This document shows positions 25,887-36,063 of a stretch of 64,000 nucleotides of DNA, one piece after another; the stretch's first letter is position 1; each line of letters opens with the position of its first letter. The translations under genes and the position numbers were made by a program. The stretch lies in NCBI GenBank assembly GCA_965223125.1, contig OZ244984.1:1550001-1614000 (forward strand), written 5' to 3'. The DNA is from Pacificispira sp965223125. GTDB lineage: Bacteria > Pseudomonadota > Alphaproteobacteria > UBA8366 > Aestuariispiraceae. Under the pieces are notes generated by a model that saw nothing but the letters and a program-made list of their open reading frames with translations, did not search any database and was not told the DNA's origin.

Positions 25887-26627
25887 TCAGGCATCATTGT
25901 TATCCTCGTCATCCGGCTGGACCACCGCATAATTGGAGGCATCCGCCTTCGGACGGCGTTCCGCCATCGCCACGCCTTCGACCTGATAATGGATCGTCTC
26001 GGCGATATTCGTCGCATGGTCGCCGATCCGCTCCAGATTCTTCGCGATGAAGAGCAGATGGGTGCAGGACGTGATATGCCGGGGATCTTCCATCATATAG
26101 GTTAGCAATTCGCGGAACAGGCTGGTATAGAGGGCATCAACCTCCTCATCCGCTTCCCAGACCTCGATTGCCTTGGCGGTATCGCCCTGCAGATGGGCGT
26201 CCATCACGTCCTTCAGCATTGCCTGCACCGGGCGTCCTGTACGGATCACGCCGCGCAGCAGCGGTTCCGCCGGAAGCTGGTTCAGTGCAATCGCCCGCTT
26301 GGCGATGTTCTTGGCATAATCACCGATCCGCTCGATATCCGACGCAGTGCGCAGGGTGGAGACGATATAGCGCAGATCGTTCGCCATCGGCTGGCGCAAA
26401 GCCAGCATGCGCACGACCAGATTCTCGACTTCCCGTTCCAGCGCGTCGATTTCCCGGTCGCCGTCCTTGACCGAGAGGGCGAGCGCATCGTCCCGTCGCT
26501 CGATCGCCGTCAGGGCATTCGACAACTGGCTTTCCGCCAGACCGCCCATCCGGGCCAGAAGCTTTGTCAGCTTCTTGATTTCCTCGTTATAGGCGGCGTG
26601 GATGTGACCTTCGGAGACATTGGTCAT
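25887..26627 (-). CDS. phoU: Phosphate signalling protein PhoU
   Basis: PhoU links the Pst transporter to the PhoR/PhoB system and restrains the Pho response when phosphate is plentiful. The roughly 246-residue product has two repeated three-helix units with the metal-binding signatures RTASDIERIGDYAKNIAK and FIAKNLERIGDHATNIAE. The ATG at 26627 is preferred; a GTG at 26639 would add four residues. It lies between pstB and phoB on the same strand. A short acidic tail (QPDDEDNNDA) closes the protein. Confidence 0.95.
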   Translation of the reverse strand: MTNVSEGHIHAAYNEEIKKLTKLLARMGGLAESQLSNALTAIERRDDALALSVKDGDREIDALEREVENLVVRMLALRQPMANDLRYIVSTLRTASDIERIGDYAKNIAKRAIALNQLPAEPLLRGVIRTGRPVQAMLKDVMDAHLQGDTAKAIEVWEADEEVDALYTSLFRELLTYMMEDPRHITSCTHLLFIAKNLERIGDHATNIAETIHYQVEGVAMAERRPKADASNYAVVQPDDEDNNDA

Positions 26628-26699
26628 GATGTTCTGCACTTTCTGTTGCGTCTAATCGGGCTGTGGCATCTGATCGGATAGGGGAAAGCGGCTTGCGCC

Positions 26700-27548
26700 T
26701 CAACCGAAGCGACCGGTGATGTAACCCTGGGTGCGCTCTTCCTTCGGGTTGGTGAAGATCTGCTCGGTCTCACCGTATTCTACCAGATTCCCGAGATGGA
26801 AGAAGGCGGTCTTTTGCGAGACTCGGGCCGCCTGCTGCATCGAATGGGTGACGATGGCGATGGTATAGTTCTCCCGCAACTCGTGGATCAGATCCTCGAT
26901 CTTCGCGGTCGCGATCGGATCAAGGGCCGAGCAGGGTTCGTCCATCAGGATCACTTCCGGCTGAACCGCAATCGCCCGCGCAATGCAGAGGCGCTGCTGC
27001 TGGCCGCCGGACAGGCCGGTGCCGGGCTGGTTCAGGCGGTCCTTCGCCTCGTTCCACAGGCCCGCCTTCTGCAGCGAGGTCTCGACGATCTCGTCCATCT
27101 CCGCCTTGTTGCGGGTCAGGCCATGGATGCGCGGACCATAGGAGACATTCTCATAGATCGATTTCGGGAAAGGGTTCGGCTTCTGAAACACCATTCCGAC
27201 ACGGGCGCGCAGATGCACGACATCGACGTCCCGGTCATAGATGTCCTTGCCGTCCATGATGATCTCACCCTGAATGCGGCAGATATCGATGACGTCATTC
27301 ATCCGGTTCATGCACCGAAGAAAGGTGGACTTGCCGCAGCCGGACGGGCCGATCAGGGCGGTCACCTCATTTTCCATGATGTCGATATCGACATCAAAAA
27401 GCGCTTGCTTGTCACCATAGAAGACACAGACCTTGCGGCCCTTCATCTTCGCCTTGCCGGTGCCGATATTGGCGGAGGAGGCGACAGTGACCTTGCTGGA
27501 ATCCTTGGCCTGTTTGAAGGCGGTCGGCTCTGTAGTTTGTGAAGACAT
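26700..27548 (-). CDS. pstB: Phosphate ABC transporter ATPase PstB
   Basis: PstB powers high-affinity phosphate import. The 282 residues include Walker A GPSGCGKST, the signature LSGGQQQRLCIARA, Walker B VILMDEPCSALD, and the PstB-specific VGMVFQKPNPFPKSIYENV. A Ser/Thr-rich leader of about 35 residues precedes the ABC domain, longer than in E. coli. The ATG at 27548 was chosen; a GTG at 27560 would add four residues and overlap the end of pstA. It starts about 6 bp after pstA. Confidence 0.97.
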   Translation of the reverse strand: MSSQTTEPTAFKQAKDSSKVTVASSANIGTGKAKMKGRKVCVFYGDKQALFDVDIDIMENEVTALIGPSGCGKSTFLRCMNRMNDVIDICRIQGEIIMDGKDIYDRDVDVVHLRARVGMVFQKPNPFPKSIYENVSYGPRIHGLTRNKAEMDEIVETSLQKAGLWNEAKDRLNQPGTGLSGGQQQRLCIARAIAVQPEVILMDEPCSALDPIATAKIEDLIHELRENYTIAIVTHSMQQAARVSQKTAFFHLGNLVEYGETEQIFTNPKEERTQGYITGRFG

Positions 27549-27553
27549 GGATC

Positions 27554-28834
27554 CTACCACTTGCGTTGGAAGCGTTGACGAAGAACGACGGCGATCAGGT
27601 TCATCAGGATCAGGAAACCGATCAGGACCAGAATGGCCGCCGATGTGCGGGCGACGAAGCCCCGTTCCGGACTGTCGGCCCAGATGAAGATCTGGGTCGG
27701 AAGCGCTGTCGCGGATTCCATGATCCCGCCAGGGGCCGAGGTGATGAAGGCATTCATGCCGATCAGCAGCAGCGGGGCGGTTTCCCCCAATGCCTGGGCG
27801 AGACCGATGATCGTGCCGGTCAGGATACCGGGCATGGCCAGCGGCAGCACGTGGTGCATCACCACCTGCTGGTGAGAGGCACCGATTCCGAACCCGCCCT
27901 CCCGGATCGACGGCGGCACCGCCTTCAGCGCGGCGCGGGTGGTGATGATGATTGTCGGCAGCGTCATCAGCGCCAGAACCATCCCGCCAACCAGTGGCGC
28001 GGATCGCGGCAATCCAAAGAATTGCAGGAACACCGCAAGACCCAGCAACCCGAACACGACCGACGGCACGGCGGCGAGGTTGTTGATGTTCACCTCGATC
28101 AGGTCGGTCCAGCGGTTCTTCGGTGCGAATTCCTCCAGATAGACCGCGGCGGCGATCCCGACCGGGAAGCTGATCAGGAAGCAGACCAGCAGTGCATAGA
28201 ACGAGCCGACGATGGCACCGGCCAGACCGGCCAGTTCCGGAAAGCGGCTATCGGCGGAAAAGAACAGGGTCCAGTTGATCGGCTTCGTGATCTGGCCGTT
28301 GTCGACAAGCTGATCCCACCAGACAATCTGCTTGTCCGAAACCTTGCGCTGGTCCTCCGGCACATCGCGGGGAATGACCCCCTTGTGGAACTGGTCGAAG
28401 GCATCGGAAACCGGAACCGTCAGGGTCACCGTCTGTCCGATGAGGCCGGGATCCGCAACCACCATGTCACGCAGCGCGAATTGCGCCCCGTTCGACGGAA
28501 TGTCACCCAGTGCCCGCTGATCGCGTCGGTCCGTGACATCCGAGAAGATGCTGTAGAGACCCTGGCGGACAATACCCCGGAAATTGCTGCCGAAGATATC
28601 GTCCTGCTTGACGACTTCCGGGTCGATCTCGACATCGAAGGTCAGATGCGTCTGGGTAAAGGCCGACGCCCCAGTATAAAGCAAGGAGGTGAACAGGATC
28701 CCGAGCAGCAGCACGGCGGTTCCAATAGCCGACAGGCCATAGATCTGGAGCCGGATATTCTTTGCCTTGCGCCGCTGGATATTCTTTTTCGCCTGATCCG
28801 CAGGCACGGCTTGGACGGTCGTCACGGACATCAT
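27554..28834 (-). CDS. pstA: Phosphate ABC transporter permease PstA
   Basis: The roughly 426-residue permease has an N-terminal cytoplasmic leader and first helix, then a large periplasmic insert (about 60-190), then the ABC-permease core with FPVGIAAAVYLEEFAPKNRW and the coupling loop AVPPSIREGGFGIGASHQQV. E. coli PstA is about 296 residues; the long insert is a feature of many alphaproteobacterial versions. AGGAG stands before tandem ATGs at 28834 and 28831, and either could be used. It follows pstC by 11 bp. Confidence 0.94.
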   Translation of the reverse strand: MMSVTTVQAVPADQAKKNIQRRKAKNIRLQIYGLSAIGTAVLLLGILFTSLLYTGASAFTQTHLTFDVEIDPEVVKQDDIFGSNFRGIVRQGLYSIFSDVTDRRDQRALGDIPSNGAQFALRDMVVADPGLIGQTVTLTVPVSDAFDQFHKGVIPRDVPEDQRKVSDKQIVWWDQLVDNGQITKPINWTLFFSADSRFPELAGLAGAIVGSFYALLVCFLISFPVGIAAAVYLEEFAPKNRWTDLIEVNINNLAAVPSVVFGLLGLAVFLQFFGLPRSAPLVGGMVLALMTLPTIIITTRAALKAVPPSIREGGFGIGASHQQVVMHHVLPLAMPGILTGTIIGLAQALGETAPLLLIGMNAFITSAPGGIMESATALPTQIFIWADSPERGFVARTSAAILVLIGFLILMNLIAVVLRQRFQRKW

Positions 28835-28845
28835 GTCGCTCCTGA

Positions 28846-30225
28846 TCAATCGTATTTTTCGCGGTATTTCTGAACGATCCGCAGCGCCGCCACGTTAAGG
28901 CACAGGGTCGCGACGAACAGCACAAGGCCCAACGCGAAGGCGGCAAGCGTCTTCGGGCTGTCAAATTCGGTATCGCCGATCAGCAGGGTGACGATCTGCA
29001 CCGTCACGGTAGTCACCGCCGAGAACGGATTGACCGTCAGGGAGGCGATCAGACCCGCCGCCATCACCACGATCATCGTCTCGCCGATGGCCCGGCTGAC
29101 CGCCAGCAGTATGCCGCCGACGATCCCCGGAAGCGCCGCCGGGATCAGCACGGCGGTGATCGTCTCCGCCTTCGTCGCGCCCAGCCCGTAGGAACCTTCA
29201 CGCATGCTCTGGGGCACGGCCCGCAGCGCATCGTCGGACAGCGAGGACACGAAGGGAATGATCATGATCCCCATCACCGCACCGGCGGCCAGCGCACTGT
29301 TCGGCGCGATATCCATACCCAGCATCGCCCCGAACTGACGCATCGCGGGCGCCACGGTCAGGACCGCGAAGAAGCCGTAGACCACAGTCGGAATGCCCGC
29401 CAGGATTTCCAGGATCGGCTTGACCACGTCGCGGAATTTGGGAGAGGCATATTCCGCCATGTAGATCGCGCTCAGCAGCCCGACCGGCACCGCGACCAGC
29501 ATGGCTAGCGCGGAAATCAGGATCGTCCCGACAAAGACCGGCACCGCCCCGAATGCACCGGCTCCGGCGACCTGATCTTCACGCATGGCAATCTGCGGCT
29601 CCCAGCTCAATCCGAAGAAGAATTCGTACCAGGGAACCATCTGGAAGAAACGGAAACTCTCGAACAGGAGAGAGAAGACGATGCCAAGCGTCACCAGAAT
29701 GGCAAAGACAGAGCAGACAATCATGGTCACGGACATGAAGCCCTCAACCCTGGTGCGGGCACGGAATTCCGTTGACAGCTGGGACCGGGTGAAACCCATC
29801 GCCAGCACGGCCAGCGCACAGCCGACCACCACCATCGACCAGTCCGCCATCGACTGCCAGGCGATCAGCCGGTCGGCGGCCTCCAGTGTTTCCGGTGCAG
29901 GTTCGCCGAAAATACGACCGGTTGCAACTGAACGAACCTCGCTCAACAGTAACTGGCGCGCGCCTTCTGTCAGATCGCTGAGCATCGCTTCCGGGAAGCT
30001 CGCCATCACCAGACTGTCCAGCACCGAGTCCTGAACCGCGACCCAGAGCAGGATCAGCAGGAAGGCAGGAACCCCGGTCCAGAGCGCGACATAGGCACCA
30101 TAATAGGAGGGCAGGGAGTTCAGTTTGACCCCATCGACGGCGGCCTTCCGCGTCGCGAAGCTTCGAGCAAGGATGTAGCCGAGAAGCGCTATCACAAGGA
30201 TCGCAAGGGCAGATGTCCCGAACAT
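28846..30225 (-). CDS. pstC: Phosphate ABC transporter permease PstC
   Basis: The 459-residue permease begins MFGTSALAILVIALLGYILA after GAGGA at 7 bp. It has an N-terminal region with extra membrane segments, then the conserved permease core (VPVGLLSAIYMAEYASPKFR, ILAGIPTVVYGFFAVLTVAP, and the coupling loop AVPQSMREGSYGLGATKAET). E. coli PstC is about 319 residues, so the N-terminal part is extended. It sits 121 bp downstream of pstS, with a strong hairpin between the two. Confidence 0.94.
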   Translation of the reverse strand: MFGTSALAILVIALLGYILARSFATRKAAVDGVKLNSLPSYYGAYVALWTGVPAFLLILLWVAVQDSVLDSLVMASFPEAMLSDLTEGARQLLLSEVRSVATGRIFGEPAPETLEAADRLIAWQSMADWSMVVVGCALAVLAMGFTRSQLSTEFRARTRVEGFMSVTMIVCSVFAILVTLGIVFSLLFESFRFFQMVPWYEFFFGLSWEPQIAMREDQVAGAGAFGAVPVFVGTILISALAMLVAVPVGLLSAIYMAEYASPKFRDVVKPILEILAGIPTVVYGFFAVLTVAPAMRQFGAMLGMDIAPNSALAAGAVMGIMIIPFVSSLSDDALRAVPQSMREGSYGLGATKAETITAVLIPAALPGIVGGILLAVSRAIGETMIVVMAAGLIASLTVNPFSAVTTVTVQIVTLLIGDTEFDSPKTLAAFALGLVLFVATLCLNVAALRIVQKYREKYD

Positions 30226-30295
30226 GGAGAAATCCTCACAAAACCCGGCCAGAAGGGCCGGAAAGGTCACAATGAAATTCGGTTTTTCTGGCAAA

Positions 30296-30333
30296 ACTCC
30301 GCCGTGCCACCGGTATGTACGGCACGGCGGAGT
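30296..30333 (-). terminator. Hairpin between pstS and pstC
   Basis: ACTCCGCCGTGCC (30296-30308) and GGCACGGCGGAGT (30321-30333) form a perfect 13-bp stem with a 12-base loop. In the pstS direction it is followed by TTTTG, a short U-run. Such a hairpin after a binding-protein gene usually stabilises or partially terminates the upstream message, so PstS is made in excess over the membrane components. Confidence 0.75.
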
Positions 30334-30346
30334 CTTTCAGGCGATC

Positions 30347-31381
30347 TTACGAACCGTAGCGGTTCATCATCATGCCTTCGACTACGCTCTTGGCGAGCTT
30401 GGCACGATTTTCATCAGACAGCGCAACCAGGCCACGCTCATTCAGGTAGCCATCGGCACCCATGGCGGCATCGCTGACATATTCGGCGAGGAATTCGTTC
30501 AGGCCGGGGATCACGCCACGGTGGTCGTTCTTGACGTAGAAGAACAGCGGGCGGGACAGCGGATAGCTGCCGTCACCGATGGTGTCGAAGCCCGGGCTGA
30601 CGCCGTTGATCTGAACGCCTTTCAGCTTGTCCAGGTTTTCGTACAGGAACGAATACCCGAAGATGCCGAGCGCGTTCGAGTCGGATTCAAGACGCTGAAC
30701 GATCAGGTTGTCGTTTTCACCGGCTTCGATGAACGGGCCGTCCTGACGCATGCGGGCGCATTTCTGCTTGGCATCATCCTTGGACAGATCCTTGTATTCC
30801 GGAAGCGAATGACAGCCTTCTTCCATCGCTAGTTCGACGAAGGCATCACGGGTGCCGGAGGTCGGGGGCGGGCCCAGAACCTGGATTTCGACAGCCGGGA
30901 AGTCGGCGTTGATCTCGTTCCACATCTTGTAGGGATTGGCGACCCACTTGCCGTCAACCGGAACTTCAGCGGCCAGCGCCAGGAAGATTTCCTGCTGGGT
31001 GAAGGAGAGGTCGGCACCGTTGCGGGAGGTCGCAATGGAAAGGCCGTCATAGCCGATCAGGGCTTCGGTGATGTTGGTCACGCCGTTTTCGACGCAGAGC
31101 TTGTATTCGGACTCTTTCATCGCACGGGATGCACCGGTGATATCCGGATGATCGACGCCAACGCCACCGCAGAAAATCTTCATGCCGCCGCCGGTACCGG
31201 TCGATTCGACGACAGGGGCGGTCATGCCGGTCTTCGAAGCATATTCTTCGGAAACAGCCTGGGTATAGGGGAACACCGTCGACGACCCGACGATGCGGAT
31301 CTGGTCGCGTGCCTGGGCGGCACCGGCGAAGGCCATGGACCCTACGGCAGCAACCGCAAGCGTCAGTTTAAGTCCGTTCAT
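30347..31381 (-). CDS. pstS: Phosphate-binding periplasmic protein PstS
   Basis: PstS captures phosphate in the periplasm for PstCAB. The 344-residue precursor has a type I signal peptide (MNGLKLTLAVAAVGSMAFAG then AAQA, cleavage near 24), the phosphate-loop IVGSSTVFPYTQAVSEEYAS, and TSGTRDAFVELA with conserved binding residues. The ATG at 31381 has GGAG 7 bp upstream. It is the first gene of pstSCAB-phoU-phoB and lies downstream of a candidate Pho box. Confidence 0.96.
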   Translation of the reverse strand: MNGLKLTLAVAAVGSMAFAGAAQARDQIRIVGSSTVFPYTQAVSEEYASKTGMTAPVVESTGTGGGMKIFCGGVGVDHPDITGASRAMKESEYKLCVENGVTNITEALIGYDGLSIATSRNGADLSFTQQEIFLALAAEVPVDGKWVANPYKMWNEINADFPAVEIQVLGPPPTSGTRDAFVELAMEEGCHSLPEYKDLSKDDAKQKCARMRQDGPFIEAGENDNLIVQRLESDSNALGIFGYSFLYENLDKLKGVQINGVSPGFDTIGDGSYPLSRPLFFYVKNDHRGVIPGLNEFLAEYVSDAAMGADGYLNERGLVALSDENRAKLAKSVVEGMMMNRYGS

Positions 31382-31780
31382 TGTTTCGCTCCATTTGGAA
31401 ATTCGGAATTTTTCAGGGGAATGTCCGTCTTCGGATGCATGCCTTTTGAGAATGGTCGGCCGGAAAAGAAATGATCCGCCCAAGCGAGGATGTGCCCCCG
31501 CTCATGATCTCCCATCTTCAGCCAGGCGCACCATGATCGACCGTTTCGACCATACTCTGCCCCCGGAGACGTTGAGGCAGTGTTTAGAGACGTCTGCTTT
31601 CCGTTTTGTGATGGAACGAATACAGTTTTGTGACGTGATCCAAAATATGTCTATACCAATTATCGATGATCGGATTTGGAGCGAGAAAACAGGATCACAC
31701 GGGAATTGTATGTCCAAGGCCCTGCCTTGTCGCAAACGTCGGTGTCTTCTATATAGGGCCTTCCACAGAGAGAAACCGTC
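31382..31780. other. Divergent promoter region of pstS and trpF
   Basis: About 400 bp between divergent genes. It holds a candidate Pho box (31604-31636) and is A+T-richer in its trpF-proximal half. Frames crossing it lack protein-like features. The long distance from the Pho box to pstS (about 220 bp) implies a long 5' leader for the pst message. Confidence 0.5.
31604..31636 (-). promoter_or_regulatory. Candidate PhoB-binding site (Pho box)
   Basis: On the minus strand three 11-bp units follow one another: ACGTCACAAAA, CTGTATTCGTT and CCATCACAAAA. They resemble the repeated CTGTCAT-N4 pattern of PhoB sites, with four to five of seven consensus bases each and an A-rich spacer. The first and third share the run TCACAAAA at 22-bp spacing. 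A weak -10-like TCTAAA lies 15 bp downstream. The position upstream of pstS fits PhoB activation. Confidence 0.5.
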
Positions 31781-32425
31781 ATGACCGTCGATGCGAAAAT
31801 CTGCGGGATTACCGATCCCGTCGCCATGGACGCCGCCATCCGCCATGGCGCGTCGATGATCGGGCTTGTCTTCTTTCCGCCCAGCCCGCGCTATCTTCCG
31901 CTTGAGGATGCGGCGATGCTGGCGCGTATGGTGCCGCAGGGCGTGATCCGGGTCGGGCTGTTTGTCGATCCCGATGATGCACAGATCGACCGGGTGCTCG
32001 CCCAGGTGCCGCTGGATGCGATTCAGTTGCATGGTGAGGAACCGGTGGTGTGCTGTTCCGATCTGAAGCAGAGAACCGGAAAACTGGTCTACAAGGCGAT
32101 CAAGGTCCGCACGGCGGAAGATCTCGACAGTGCCGATCGCTATGCCGCGGTCTGCGACTTGCTGCTTTTTGATGCCAAGCCGCCCAAGGATGCGACCCGC
32201 CCCGGCGGGAATGCGGAAGTCTTCGACTGGACCGTGCTGGAAGGCCGATCCTGGCCTGTGCCCTGGCTGCTGGCAGGCGGCCTGACGCCGGTCAATGTGA
32301 AGGCCGCGATCCGCACGACCCGCTGTCCCGGCGTCGATGCCTCGTCCGGCGTCGAAAGCGCGCCGGGCCGCAAGGACCCTGCCAAAATTCGCGCCTTCCT
32401 GGAGGCGGTGAAGGCGGCAAGGTAA
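31781..32425 (+). CDS. trpF: Phosphoribosylanthranilate isomerase
   Basis: TrpF carries out the third step of tryptophan synthesis, an Amadori rearrangement. The 214-residue TIM barrel shows the catalytic Cys in AKICGITDPVAMDAAIRHGA, the family strand GLVFFPPSPRYL, LQLHGEE in the form IQLHGEEP, and LLAGGLTPVNV plus the phosphate-binding PGVDASSGVES. Length is normal. trpB and trpA, commonly next to it, are not adjacent here. A strong bidirectional terminator follows. Confidence 0.95.
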   Translation: MTVDAKICGITDPVAMDAAIRHGASMIGLVFFPPSPRYLPLEDAAMLARMVPQGVIRVGLFVDPDDAQIDRVLAQVPLDAIQLHGEEPVVCCSDLKQRTGKLVYKAIKVRTAEDLDSADRYAAVCDLLLFDAKPPKDATRPGGNAEVFDWTVLEGRSWPVPWLLAGGLTPVNVKAAIRTTRCPGVDASSGVESAPGRKDPAKIRAFLEAVKAAR

Positions 32426-32439
32426 GTCATTTTTAAATG

Positions 32440-32478
32440 AAAAAGCCCGGACCCCACCATTTGGAGTCCGGGCTTTTT
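32440..32478. terminator. Bidirectional rho-independent terminator (trpF / pckA)
   Basis: AAAAAGCCCGGA (32440-32451) pairs perfectly with TCCGGGCTTTTT (32467-32478). The stem has A-tracts before it and T-tracts after it on both strands, as expected between two convergent genes. Confidence 0.9.
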
Positions 32479-32494
32479 GTTTATCATATCCGGA

Positions 32495-34102
<1,608 letters not shown>

Positions 34103-34107
34103 TATTT

Positions 34108-34113
34108 CCTCCT
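34108..34113 (-). promoter_or_regulatory. Strong ribosome-binding site deciding the TTG start of pckA
   Basis: AGGAGG on the minus strand is an exact match to the anti-Shine-Dalgarno sequence and ends 5 bp before TTG at 34102. No other start codon lies at usable spacing. Confidence 0.8.
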
Positions 34114-34330
34114 GTATCGCGCCGGGGGTCTCGCGATCCGGGGGCGGATCTGGGATGTGACGAGCCTATGCGGCGGCGTTCTCGTTGCCTGAACACGACT
34201 TCCTGAAAGCGGTACCAACACCTTTGCCGACTGGAGTGACTGTATGAAAGTCTTCCATTTCGAATGCCAGCGGCATGGTTATAGCCATCGTCATCCCGAT
34301 TGGCGAGTCTGGAATGCCGCGAATCCGGCA

Positions 34331-35041
34331 CTAATCCTGTGACAATCGTGCGTGTTTTACGAGCCGCACCAATGCGGTGCGAAGACCATCGGAATCAGCG
34401 ACCGGGGTTTCAAAATTCAACCGTGCAATCGCGCCGCCCCGGCGAAGGTCACAGCCTTCGGGGTCGATACCGGTCAGGAACCAGCCGATACCGGGCAGTC
34501 CCAGCAGCCGGTTGGCATAGAGCGCAATGGCATCCAGATGATCGCTGTTCATATGGGCCAGGATTTCCGCCTCGGCCTCGGCCAGCGCCTGGGTCTCACC
34601 GGTATAGTGCGGGTCTCCAGTCCAGTGGATGCGCCCGAAACCGGCGACCAGATGGGCGCGGTCCGGAGTCATCCGGTAGAGTCTGAAATCGGCAAAGCCC
34701 GCATAGCGGCGGGCCGAGGGATGGCGGCGGATGTACCGGGTGCGCAGCAGAGGATCATCGATGGCCTCGATCCGGCCCTGAATACTGGCCCGCGCCCCGG
34801 TCAACGGGTCGTCCAGTCCCGCCGTGCCGTCGATCAGCAGCGAGGCGCGAGGATCGGCCTTCAGGTTTTTTGTATGCTCCGCCAGGTCACTCAACAGCAG
34901 CAGCGGCGCGCCTGCCGGACAGACGGCAAGCAGCACCAGGGAAGCATAGGGTTCCCCTGTTTCCGTGAGAATGGTTGAAAGCACTGCCCGGTCCGTGGCG
35001 CGGAGCAGAAGACGGCAGGCTGTTTCGGGCACATCGGTCAT
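34331..35041 (-). CDS. HugZ-like / pyridoxamine-phosphate-oxidase-fold protein
   Basis: The 236 residues combine an N-terminal split-barrel flavin/haem-binding fold (RATDRAVLSTILTETGEPYA, then ASLLIDGTAGLDDPLTGARA) with a C-terminal DUF2470 region (EILAHMNSDHLDAIALYANR). This two-part layout is that of HugZ-type haem-utilisation proteins, some of which degrade haem. Whether this one binds haem is unproven. Its ATG overlaps the stop of the upstream EamA gene (ATGA), so the two are translationally coupled. Confidence 0.85.
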   Translation of the reverse strand: MTDVPETACRLLLRATDRAVLSTILTETGEPYASLVLLAVCPAGAPLLLLSDLAEHTKNLKADPRASLLIDGTAGLDDPLTGARASIQGRIEAIDDPLLRTRYIRRHPSARRYAGFADFRLYRMTPDRAHLVAGFGRIHWTGDPHYTGETQALAEAEAEILAHMNSDHLDAIALYANRLLGLPGIGWFLTGIDPEGCDLRRGGAIARLNFETPVADSDGLRTALVRLVKHARLSQD

Positions 35042-35955
35042 ACCGGATTTCTCTCCCCCTTTTCCATAGGGCGGCCACCGTGGGGGCGGCGGATCATGTC
35101 CTTGGCAGCCAGCAGCGCGCCCGCGACGATGGCGGCGCAAGCAACGGCCAGGATCCAGTCGGCCCGTGCCTGACCGGCGACCACCAGCAGCAGCGCGGAA
35201 ATCAGCGGCGCGAGGTAGCTGAGTGCGCCCAGCGTCCGGATATTGCCGCGTTTCATGCCGATATCCCAGGCGAAGAATGCCGCCCCGACCGGTCCCAGCC
35301 CTAACAGCAGGATCGCGGTCCACATGCCGATCCCCGTCGGCTGGACCCAGGTTTCGAACAGCAGATGGCAGATCGCCCCGCCGATGGCGGTTGCGCCGCA
35401 GAACCAGCCCACCGCATCGGTCGGCACTTCACCGAAATAGCGCGATCCGACCGAATAGCTGGACCAGGTCAGTGCGCAGGCCCCGGCGGCGAGATAGCCG
35501 ATCAGATACTGGTCCTTGAAGGAGACTCCACCGCCGTCTGTCACCAGCAGCACACAGCCCGCCAGACCCAGACCCGCACCGACCAGATGGTGCCAGCCCA
35601 GCCGCTCAGATCCCGGCAGCAGGGCGGAGAAGACGACGATCAGCAGCGGCCAGAGATAGGCGATCAGGCTCGCCTCCACCGCCGGCGCGTTCTTCAGCGC
35701 CATGAAATAGAAGAAATGATAGCCGAATAATCCGGCAATGCCGAAGATCCAGACCCGCATCGGCTGTTTCAGATAGGCCCCGATTGGCTCGCGCCGCCAC
35801 AGCCACTTTCCGGCCATCAGCAGAAAGGCGATAGCAAAGGTCATGGCGACAAGCTGGAACGGCGGGATAGCCCCGGTCCAGGTCGTGAACAGCGCCAATG
35901 CGCCCCACATCACCACTGCCGAAGATCCGATCAGCGTCGCCCTGAGTTCACCCAT
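35038..35955 (-). CDS. EamA/DMT family transporter
   Basis: The 305-residue protein has ten hydrophobic segments in two EamA halves, with the start MGELRATLIGSSAVVMWGAL and the second-half signature TWSSYSVGSRYFGE. The internal pattern (APAVEASLIAYLWPLLIVVF) is close to YddG-type exporters of aromatic amino acids. It is a probable inner-membrane exporter, but the substrate is inferred only from family resemblance. It overlaps the HugZ-like gene by 4 bp. Confidence 0.88.
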   Translation of the reverse strand: MGELRATLIGSSAVVMWGALALFTTWTGAIPPFQLVAMTFAIAFLLMAGKWLWRREPIGAYLKQPMRVWIFGIAGLFGYHFFYFMALKNAPAVEASLIAYLWPLLIVVFSALLPGSERLGWHHLVGAGLGLAGCVLLVTDGGGVSFKDQYLIGYLAAGACALTWSSYSVGSRYFGEVPTDAVGWFCGATAIGGAICHLLFETWVQPTGIGMWTAILLLGLGPVGAAFFAWDIGMKRGNIRTLGALSYLAPLISALLLVVAGQARADWILAVACAAIVAGALLAAKDMIRRPHGGRPMEKGERNPV

Positions 35956-36063
35956 GACCTGGTCCTTGATCCCTGACTATCCGGTCCTCATAGCGCCTAT
36001 TGGCGCGAATGTCCCTAAACCACCCCCGGACGGGACGCAATATGGTCGACCCATATCAGGGGG

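Noticed and set aside
27539..28873. Long + frame opposite pstA
   Set aside because: Same shadow pattern; the minus strand encodes a full permease.
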